NCBI GenBank assembly: GCA_037176905.1 | Contig: JBBBWG010026524.1 | Location: 1 to 64,000, forward strand | DNA: 64,000 nucleotides | Source of the DNA: Azolla pinnata | Lineage: Eukaryota > Streptophyta > Polypodiopsida > Salviniales > Salviniaceae | Reading direction: 5' to 3' | Notes under the pieces: generated by a model | The model's input: the letters and a program-made list of their open reading frames with translations, nothing else | Databases searched by the model: none | What the model was told of the DNA's origin: nothing | Translations under genes and position numbers: made by a program | Part shown: positions 24,601-32,955 of the stretch, piece after piece | Position numbering within the stretch: the first letter of the stretch is position 1 | How the letters are laid out: each line of letters opens with the position of its first letter

Positions 24601-25018
24601 TTTCCTTTTCTTCTTCTTCTTCTTTTTCTTCTTTTTCTTCTTTTTCTTCTTTTTCTTCTTTTTCTTCTTTTTCTTCTTCTTCCTGATCATCACCATCATC
24701 TCCTTCTTCTTGATCATCATCATCTTCTTGATCATCATCATCATCATCGTCATCATATTCTCGATCAGCTTCTTGGTGTTTCTCTTCGAGTTTTTCCGGT
24801 AGGCCTTGATCTTCTCCACCCATCTCAATTACAACATTCTGAGAACTTTCTTCACGAATCTCTGAATTGGGCTTTGATTGATCTTCCTCTCTTTCCTGGC
24901 ATTCGGCGGCTTTGCTACCACAACCATTCAGACCCAGATCCATATCTAGAACATCCTGCCCATTCGAAAAAAAATCCATCTTTTCTGAATTCCTCTGCAA
25001 ATCGTGCAATTCTGCCAT
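15666..25018 (-). CDS. SUVR5: SUVR5-type histone H3K9 methyltransferase with C2H2 fingers
   Basis: Minus-strand model: exons 25018-24428, 22603-22301, 22204-22094, 21221-21111, 21034-17330, 17251-17090, 17006-16890, 16819-16716, 16458-16327, 16249-16162 and 15773-15666, giving 1843 residues. Order: acidic N-terminus with Glu/Lys runs (about 70-165); WRGKWQAGIQC module (198 onward); cysteine modules (about 500-900); C2H2 fingers near 1040, 1075, 1118 and 1313; a tandem decapeptide-like region (about 1175-1300); pre-SET from about 1608; SET with FINHSCSPNL and EELAYDY; post-SET CPCHCGAKDCRG. In Arabidopsis, SUVR5 (about 1380 residues) binds DNA through its fingers, deposits H3K9me2 and acts with LDL1. 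This copy is about 460 residues longer, mainly through the repeats. The catalytic motifs look intact. The start ATG (25018) is the first in frame. Confidence 0.95.
18245..18620 (-). repeat. In-frame tandem repeat of about 10-11 codons in SUVR5
   Basis: About eleven degenerate copies of a unit like 'HEESKGTAI' or 'REENRGTGI' lie between the third and fourth C2H2 fingers of SUVR5. On the plus strand, the recurring words are 'ctcttc.tgagcaa' and 'agtagggcccttattc'. The repeat stays in frame and is charged, so it is likely a flexible linker. I do not recall it in Arabidopsis SUVR5. Confidence 0.8.
24399..24416. repeat. (AT)n microsatellite in SUVR5 intron 1
   Basis: About nine AT dinucleotides lie just downstream of the exon 1 donor site, in the 1.8-kb first intron. 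The rest of that intron (22604-24427) shows no recognised feature. Confidence 0.85.
24556..24760 (-). repeat. (CTT/CAT)n microsatellite coding the acidic tract of SUVR5 exon 1
   Basis: Plus-strand cttctt and catcat runs encode, on the minus strand, long Glu/Lys and Asp stretches near residues 85-155 of SUVR5. Such trinucleotide runs keep the frame when they expand, so length is probably variable between individuals. Confidence 0.8.
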
Positions 25019-25136
25019 CTTCCTTCCTTGCAAAATTTCCGCCACACCTTCTTCTTATGTTGGTCAGTAAAGATCGGGACCATAGCTAGGGCCATGGCTA
25101 CAGCAGTAGACAAGTGCCTGCAGGGAGAAGACCAAA

Positions 25137-25153
25137 TTAGGGTTAGGGTAAGA
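25137..25153 (-). promoter_or_regulatory. Telo-box motif upstream of SUVR5
   Basis: The plus strand reads 'attagggttagggtaag', so on the gene strand two adjacent 'accctaa' units lie about 120-135 bp before the ATG at 25018. A CT-rich tract (about 25575-25600) lies further upstream. A promoter or leader role is inferred by analogy with known telo-boxes. Confidence 0.45.
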
Positions 25154-25689
25154 ATTATAGCTAGAGGGCGTAGCTGGAATCTGCATGTAGAGCACAGAGA
25201 ACCCATCGGAGGAGGGGGAGAGAGAGAGAGAGAAGAAAACAATGAGAATTGAGAAGGAAGAAAAAAGAAGAAAGGAGACGAAGAAATTTTGAAACCAAAG
25301 GAACAAAACATAAAGGAAAGGATGCGTCTGTCTGTCAGTCTGTCTATGTCGATGGGGACTTACACAACCAGGGGCAAACCTTCGGCCTCTTCTTCTTCGT
25401 CGGCTACTACAACTACAACTACGACAACAACAACAACTGCTACAACTCTTGGGCTTCAAGGACATGGCGGGTGTTGCTCGAGGTCCGCTAATGGAGAGAG
25501 AATTGGACGAGAGAGAGGGGAAGGAGGAGGAGGAAGGTTTTGTCAGAGCCGTAGCGGTTCCACGGACCTCGCTTCTCTCTGTCTCTCTCTCTCTCTCTCG
25601 CTACGTGCATAGGTGCGTGTAGGTAGTGTTTGATGCTCTGTTCCTCGGAAGCGAGTTCTTTCTTCTTCACAAGATCAGAAAAAGAGAGA

Positions 25690-26760
25690 GACGAAGAAGA
25701 TGATGCGCATGTATGTATATGTATGTATGTATGTATGTATGTGTGCATATATGCATGTGTGCATACATGTATGTATGCATGTGTCGCTGGATGTATGTAC
25801 ATGCAATCACATATGCACGCATACATACATCCACAGATGTATCATGTGCGTATGTATACATGTATGTATGTATGTGTCGCTGGATGAATGTACATGCATA
25901 CACATACCCACGCATACATACATCCACAGATGTATCATGTGCGTATGTATACATGCATGTATGTATGTGTCCCTGGATGTATGTACATGCATACACATAC
26001 CCACGCATACATACATCCACAGATGTATCATGTGCGTATGCATGCATGCATGCGTGTGTATGTTTGTGCATGCATGCACATACCCATGCATGCATATATC
26101 CACAGATGTATCATGTGCGTATGCATGCATGCATGCGTGTGTGTGTATGTTTGTACATGCATGCACATACCCATGCATACATATATCCACAGTTGTATCA
26201 TGTGCGTATGCATGGATGCATGCGTGCGAGTGGGTATTTATGTACATGCATGCACATACCCCATGCCCCATGCATGCACATACCCCATGTATGTATGTGT
26301 CCGTGTGTACATATGTATGTATGTATGCATGTATGTCTCTGTATGTACATAGACATACCACATAAAAACATATATAGATGTATGTATGTGTTTGCGTGTG
26401 TATGTACATACACACACATACATAGATGTATATATGTGCTTTGTGGATGTATGTATATGTATCTTTGTCTGAGACCACATACATAAACGTATAGATGTAT
26501 GTATGTGTCCGTGTCTGTGTGTACATACACAGACACACATACATAGATGTATGTATGTTTTTGTGTTTGTATGTATAGCATACACGCGCTGCATACATGC
26601 ATAGATGTATGTTGTGCCATGTGTACACACACATACGCATGCATACACTGTTGTGTATATATCTATGTGTGCATGCATGCATGTATGTAGGCATGCATGT
26701 GTGCATGTGCCTGTGACCGACTGTATGTGCATGTATATGCATGTCTGTGTGTGTGTGTAT
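25690..26760. repeat. ATGT/ACAT-rich minisatellite block
   Basis: The left part holds about five copies of an 83-93 bp unit marked by 'ccacagatgtatcatgtgcg' near 25831, 25924, 26017, 26100 and 26187, with 'atacatac' and 'tgtatgta' arms. The right part is looser (atgt)n, (catg)n and (cacata)n sequence to about 26760. Inverted ACAT and ATGT arms give hairpin potential. Open frames on both strands are by-products of the 4-bp periodicity. Confidence 0.85.
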
Positions 26761-27730
26761 ACTTGGCCTGGGAGCTTCTTTCCTCGTCCGAAGCTTTAGT
26801 GTTTGTTTCTCAATTTTCGCATACCAATCATCATGCCATACGGCTCTCGAGCATTTGTCCATATACAGACTTCCCTGGTTGGTCAAATCGATCTATACAT
26901 GTTAATGTGCTACTTCCCCGTTCCATCGACGCAACCTGCCATGGTTGCTGCTAGATCTCTCGATCCAGATGTTCCAGCATCGCATGTGTTATGCACACAA
27001 AGGAAGCATGAGAGTCATCGTCGTCAAAAGGGCAAGCCATCGTGCAATTTTCCAAACGAAACTTATGGTTCCGACCCGACATCTTCGATGAATTGCTTGT
27101 TCAATCAAGCTCAATATAGCATCGACAAGATAGATTGCTGAGTACGATTAGGTCGCATTTCGTCAAGGTCTTTTTTTACCTCTAATCGGTAACTCTATTT
27201 CAAACACATAACCAAAGCAAGCAAGCTTTCCATGGGTACTTCTTGCTTTGTTTTGACCATACATCTGAACCCCAAGAGAACACCTATGTCCACATCATAC
27301 ACATTCTCCGGTAGCCAAGCCTCTGGCCTTCTCAAACCCCTTGTTGGGAGTCCTTGCTTAGCTATTTTGGACAACTTCAACCATCACAACTCCGAATACG
27401 TTGATGAAATTCCTGCACAATCTCGACGAATCGTAAAAGTACCTCCATCAAACAAAACTAACAGTTGTTTTTTTTTTTTAACTATGGCCAATCTTTTTCT
27501 CAAAATTGCTTACACATATGCTTTTAGGCAAAACCAAATCCTCATCCTCTTGACAGGATATTGAACATTACAAGATAGATGGTCTCTTTGGTAGCGATGA
27601 TATACTACTATCTACAAAGTATGCTACAGTGACATCCTCTCTATTAGTTCATGTAGTGTTATATATATACACGCACACACACACACTCAAGACTAGCCCG
27701 ATCACATGGTGGACAGCAGCAACACAAGCT
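26761..27730. other. Spacer downstream of the ING gene, no gene seen
   Basis: Unique-looking sequence between the minisatellite and the ING stop codon; it should hold the ING 3' UTR. An open frame at 26803-27141 (+) has no recognised motif, and I treat it as chance. A short 'acacacacacac' run lies near 27672-27684. Confidence 0.5.
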
Positions 27731-30700
27731 TTATCCTCTTTTCCGATTTTTCATGTTTGGAACACATTCAGGGCAATACCATTTCCCTTTCGGCCGACTG
27801 GTAATGCCAACGCACTCATAATGAAACCACTCAATTTTGCACTGGAAATCCATAGATCGGGTGATTAGAAACCAAAAGAACAAAGATGAAAATGAATACT
27901 TTATTCTATAAATTCATTCACTTTCTCAACTCACATTACTGTTGTCGCATGCCACCATTTCACCAAAAGAGACTCTATTGCAAAGACAGTATGTCGGTTC
28001 GTTCGGATCAATGGGCAGATCAAGATCCATACTCACAGAGTTTTCTACCACCTGCAATCTGCATAGTTGTCGTTAGTCAGATACTAATGAAAAAAAAGTT
28101 TGGCATAGTACAAAAGAACACAATCCATGAACAACGTACAATGCAGATAAAGAGAAATATAGTTGTCATAAATGCACACACGCGATGTATGCATGCATCT
28201 ACATATACACTTGGATATTTGTCATAGCCATACACACAAATTTGTCTACAAAATTTGTAAATGTCGATAAAACTATGTAGTACATACTAACATAGACACT
28301 AATGTGTACATATACAAAACGATAAAGCTTTTTGAGTTGCACAGTTCAAATACATACTTCTTGTCGTCAGCTCCAATTTCAGAAATATCACTTTTCTTTC
28401 CAACTGTATCAGAGACCTCAAATTTTGATTCAAAAATGGATGGAAATATCAACTCGCTTTCTGCCATCAAGATCAGCCTTTAGTTTCAGATGTTCTTATG
28501 TGAAACAATCCTTCCTAAACATCAAATATTAGAATTTATAACTTCATACGGCATAAGTGCATAAATATAATACATACCACGTTTCAACCCTTGATCAAAT
28601 TTCTTCAGATACTTGTCCAATCGACGTATGTGCCCATCAACCTATCAAAAGATCACAAATGCTAAGAGACCCGGAGAAACTCCATACATACAAAGTGCAA
28701 TAAATATTGCACAGTTGGATGCATCTGTGTTCCATTTTATTTTAGATATCTATTTAAATCAATTGAGACAAATATTGTAGTTTCTGGTCTTACAGTGAGT
28801 TAACAAAAGCACAAAGTGGAAAGGTGGTTAGTTATGAAGCATAGCTGTGAATCAAAAGACAGATTTCTTACCCTTTTGTAGGTTTCAGTTGCCAGTGATA
28901 TCTTCTGATCAGCAATTGCTTTGCATATTTCCACAGAATCTGTTAATCTCTTTGAAAACTGTAATGTTTCTGGTGTGCTTCCAGACTCAAAAAGTTTCTT
29001 TGCATCTTCCAACTCCTGTTCATACTGAGTCTCCAATTGCTTCTGGAGTTCTACAAAAGAAGGTCTACTGTCAGAGGTTCAGAAAATTTGTAACCATAAA
29101 CAAACTGTTAAGACAAGCTAGAGTTTGTGTGCGTACAAATATGACAAGTAATAATGCACAGCTTTTCTCCGATATATTTGAATCCACAAAACAAGAAGAA
29201 GTAAAAGATTAAAGTACCTTGGAATTGAATGTCCAGCTTTCCTATCTCACTGTATTTTTCACTAAGTTCTGAATGAAGTGAGGAGATACCTGTACAACAT
29301 AACGCCACAGCTAGCATCAAAAACCTTCAATAGTTTGGGATGCAACATTTATTGCCGATAACTTGGGTTCATATTTACTTTTGGTTTAACCAAATAGAAG
29401 GGAGTGTAAATATTTTTCTTACTTTGTACATTGTAGATTATCATGTATCTGTTTCACAACATGATTGGTTTTATATTTGTTCTTTATCATATTCAGCTGT
29501 TATATATAATACACCCAATGGCATTATCAGTATCCAGAAAAAGTTTCTTCATTAACTAGAGAATTGGATCAAACTGTTGGCCCGACCACTTGAAAATATT
29601 TATATAGAGACAATCAAAAGGTCAATCTATCTATTGATCTATGCATGCACACACACACACACATATCAAGATATCCATGACCATATGAAACAAAATCTAT
29701 AGGAGAAGTGACAGCTAGGGTCTAACATTGAATAGCTGAATGTATCACCTCTAAAGGTGGAAGGAAATAGAATTGTGCATAACTCAGCTACTAGAGAGCA
29801 TGCATGTAATAATGGCATCTCCATTATTGCATAGGACCCAAGCGAGTCAAATATGCAATCAATGGATATGTCATTATTATATGCATGCTATCAAGTAAAT
29901 CGAGGTATGCACAATTTCATTTCATTCCAGCCTTATAGATGATACACTGAGCTATGTAACATTAGACCCTTGCTATCACTTTTCCTATAGTTTTCTTTGT
30001 TTTACATGGTCATCAATGTCATAAATGCTAAAACTACGGAGGTACAAGTCCTATTGTGGTGTCAAATCCTAACTTCAAACAACTTCTGACCATACTTTCA
30101 GCTTTGGGACACGGCTTTAAGGTTACTGATCTTTAGTCTTCCTATTATTTAGCCACAATACTTCGAACCATGGTAGCTTAGCCAATCCTGATGCATACAT
30201 ATCATTCAAACTTTTCAGATCAAGCCATTTCCTAAGAAAATCTATCTACAGAATACAAGAATCTACTTACCGTGCAATTCCTCATGTGAAGCCATTTCCT
30301 CTAAAATGCAATGTTTTTAAAGATGTATGATAAATTTTATAATATTTGAAATCCTTATTAAGCTATGACCATGTACGATACACTTCAGTGCAATGACATC
30401 AAACAGATCGGCGTCATGTATTTCATCATGTTTTCCGGACATTACAGAACATATTGTGTTCCGTACTTACTCCTCACATATGAGAGTCAGATAGTTTAGA
30501 TAATTTTTCAAGTAAAATACAAAGCATATTATGTTCCCTGCCCATCACTGCCAAGTGCGCTAGTCATTCTAAACAACATTCAATACCGGATTTTTGATGG
30601 TATACTTTATCTCCATGTATCTTTTGGTGACAATCAATACAGACTAGTTACATATTCCCCATGGATTTACAGAATATCACAAAGCATGGTGTGGACGCAT

Positions 30701-31239
30701 TCACTCATCCTCAAAATGGTGAAGACAAATGCCGCCACAGATAAATGTTTTGTAGTGATTCATGCATCCATAAGGTGCTTATATACACGAACTGTATTCA
30801 CTGATATCAAAGTTGATAACATGATCAAATTCTACTGCTTTTCCCTCGCTGTTGAAAGTTCTTAATCCCCTTGGTCTTACAACCATGACAACATCACAAG
30901 AGCGTAGTCATACTACCGTGGTAATATGAAGCCCTAAAACCTGAGCTTCTGGAATTAAGAAAATGAATGTATCAGATTCACATTCTTCATTGCCAAGCAC
31001 GGCCTTAGAATTCGGGTACAAGCTTCAGCTTGAAGTATGATTTTACGTCCACAGAAATTTTCCAACGCCACGGAAAATCGAGCGCATGATTTTGGGAACG
31101 GCGTTGAATCCCGGCGCACAGTTTCAGGCAGGAAGTGAGGGGGGAGCTGCTAGAAAAACGGGCAACCCTAGGAGAGAGAGGCAACTGGAAAACGAGAGGA
31201 GAAAAGCGTACTCTTTCTGAATTCGTCGATGTAGGGCAT
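27731..31239 (-). CDS. ING1: ING-family PHD-finger chromatin protein
   Basis: Minus-strand model: exons 31239-31212, 30300-30271, 29289-29218, 29050-28872, 28641-28578, 28460-28358, 28058-27935 and 27841-27731, giving 236 residues. The C-terminal PHD finger (about 182-228) has all eight zinc ligands: [18 protein letters not shown] and WYCPEC, preceded by the ING hallmark [12 protein letters not shown]. The N-terminal half is helical, with [12 protein letters not shown] and [16 protein letters not shown] as in ING proteins. ING PHD fingers read H3K4me3 and recruit histone acetyltransferase (NuA4-type) complexes in the nucleus. Length is like Arabidopsis ING1 (about 234); the ING1 rather than ING2 assignment rests on that and on the linker. 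The first two exons are tiny (28 and 30 bp) and the N-terminus is divergent, so the 5' end is less certain. Confidence 0.87.
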
Positions 31240-31364
31240 GGCGATGGAGCTCCAGCCGAGCCCGAGGATCGAAGCTACAGAATCCCGAAACCCGAAAAGA
31301 AGTGAGCAATGATGTCGTCTGCGTCTGCGTCTGCGTCTGGCGTCTGTGTCTTTCTTCGACGAAG

Positions 31365-31446
31365 AGATTTTCTGCAGAGAAAAAATAGTGAAGAGAATTA
31401 GACTCAGATTTTCTGCAGAGAAAAAATAGTGAAGAGAATTAGACTC
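31365..31446. repeat. Perfect 41-bp direct duplication
   Basis: Two adjacent copies (31365-31405 and 31406-31446) begin 'agattttctgcagagaaaaa' and end 'gaattagactc', without a mismatch that I can see. It lies in the ING leader or promoter region, 126-207 bp upstream of the ATG. Identity implies a recent event or an assembly artefact. Confidence 0.85.
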
Positions 31447-31906
31447 TAAACACGTTTTTGCTATTTCCACTTCTGCTCCTCTCCTTCTTCACAGAATCAC
31501 AAAATATGAAATCTGTGAAGGAAAAAAGAGATGAAATCTGTGAAGGAAAGAAAAACACAAAAAAGGATGAAGAAGAATCTGTTGAAAGCATAAGATTGAG
31601 GAGCAGATAGAATCGAACGAACCATGATCGAAAATAAAAAACCCTGATGATGGAGCCTTTGAAATCTGTGAAGGAAAAAACATAGAAATGAGGAGGAGGG
31701 GGAACTTGACATGGGTCTCTGGTGAAGCACGGATCGAGAAGCGGAGAAAACTGAAAGAATCACGATCGAACCGAAAAAACCCTAATCATTGATCGAGCTG
31801 CAAGTGGCCGACGATGCCGGAACAGACCCACGAAAGAAGCATAAAAAGAGAGAGAAAAACAAGAATGGGAGAAGAAGGGAAACTTGACGCGGCTCTCTGT
31901 TGAAGC

Positions 31907-31948
31907 GCTAAATTATACCGGCACTAAATTTCGCCGGTATAATTTAGC
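31907..31948. repeat. Perfect 16-bp inverted repeat (hairpin)
   Basis: Arms 'gctaaattataccggc' (31907-31922) and 'gccggtataatttagc' (31933-31948) are perfect reverse complements around a 10-base loop. There is no T-run after it and no known plant function. It could be a small foldback remnant or a protein-binding palindrome. Confidence 0.85.
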
Positions 31949-32515
31949 TCCTCGGTTAATAATGATACAAGGATCGCAGGAAACATATTGTAATTCTTTT
32001 GTGATTGAGACGCGCGATTTTCCCCGTAGCTTCTCCTCGAATTCATATTGCGAAAAGTTGAATTCAACAAAGTTTCCTCTGATCATTCATATTCATCAGG
32101 TCAGGCTGCCATTCCAATCAATTCTTCCATAACGTGCATGATTTTGGCTTATTTCTATCGACTAATGATCTAAACGTTGTTTACGTCTATCTTTGGCATC
32201 GTTGAATCCATGCTTACATTTCTTTTAATTTGATGGCGACAACAACAGGAGTGCAATATTTCACTTAAATACATACCGCGATATCGCAATTTGTTGTCGA
32301 ATGTGCAGTTGTTTTCAAGTACCGGCTAGCTCAATACATATGGATGGCGCAGTTTATCTAGGTATTGAATCAATTCAGTATCAGGAGTCCGTAGTTTGTC
32401 AAGCATTAACTAACAAAACAACCTCAAACTCAAGGTTTACATTGAGACAAGCGTGAACGATCGTCCGAAACCATAAACCGGATCAATATGGTCGCTAAAC
32501 CATAAGCCCCAAACC

Positions 32516-32850
32516 GGATCAATACGAACCCTAAACCCTAAACCTTAACTCAGATCAATCTGAAAAAACCTAAGCCCTAAACCCTTAAACTAAATCAGTC
32601 TGGCCAAGATGAATGATCCTAGACCCTAAACCGGATCAATACGAGTCCTAAACCCTAAACTCGATCAATACAAACCCTAAACCCCAATACGAGTCATAAA
32701 CCCTAAACTCCATCAATACAAACCCTAAACCCTAAACTCTAAGCCGAATCAATCTAAACCCTAAATCCTTAATCCTAAGAAGGATCAATCTGAACCCTAA
32801 GTCCTGAACCCTCAAAAACCTGAACCCTAAACCCTAAACCCTAAACCATA
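32516..32850 (+). repeat. Degenerate interstitial telomere-like array (CCCTAAA)
   Basis: Many 'ccctaaa' units are mixed with a spacer of the type 'ccggatcaatacgaa', about 35 bp apart, ending in three clean 'ccctaaa' units near 32824-32846. It lies 100-440 bp before the PPR start codon. The interspersed spacer shows this is not a chromosome end. It may act as a telo-box-rich promoter or be a repair scar. Confidence 0.8.
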
Positions 32851-32955
32851 TGCATCCAAAGGAAGAAGTTCCTTTTTTTGTTTTTTTTTGTTGTGCAAAG
32901 AGATTTTGACAATAAAATATCAGAGAAGATCTTCTTGTTCGCTGAAGCAGAAGCT

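Larger units (their letters stand above)
31240..32515. other. Divergent spacer between ING and PPR genes
   Basis: It holds the ING leader and promoter, with 'aaaaaaccctaatca' near 31771-31785 (a telo-box like those of neighbouring genes), a 41-bp direct duplication, several 'gaaatctgtgaaggaaa' repeats (about 31508, 31532 and 31659) and an inverted repeat at 31907-31948. No coding region is seen. Confidence 0.6.

Noticed and set aside
24556-24828. Poly-Lys/Met open frame antisense or out of frame over the acidic tract
   Set aside because: It is a frame shadow of the CTT/CAT microsatellite inside SUVR5 exon 1.
25807-26886. Long open frames (up to about 360 codons) on both strands over the ATGT/ACAT block
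   Set aside because: They are rich in His, Thr, Tyr, Cys and Met in a 4-bp-periodic pattern; multiple frames on both strands stay open together, which is a by-product of the repeat.
26803-27141. 112-codon open frame downstream of the ING gene
   Set aside because: It has no known motif and no clear splice partners, and it lies where the antisense gene's 3' region is expected.
32516-32850. Chromosome end
   Set aside because: CCCTAAA units are degenerate, mixed with another spacer and flanked on both sides by genes, so this is interstitial.
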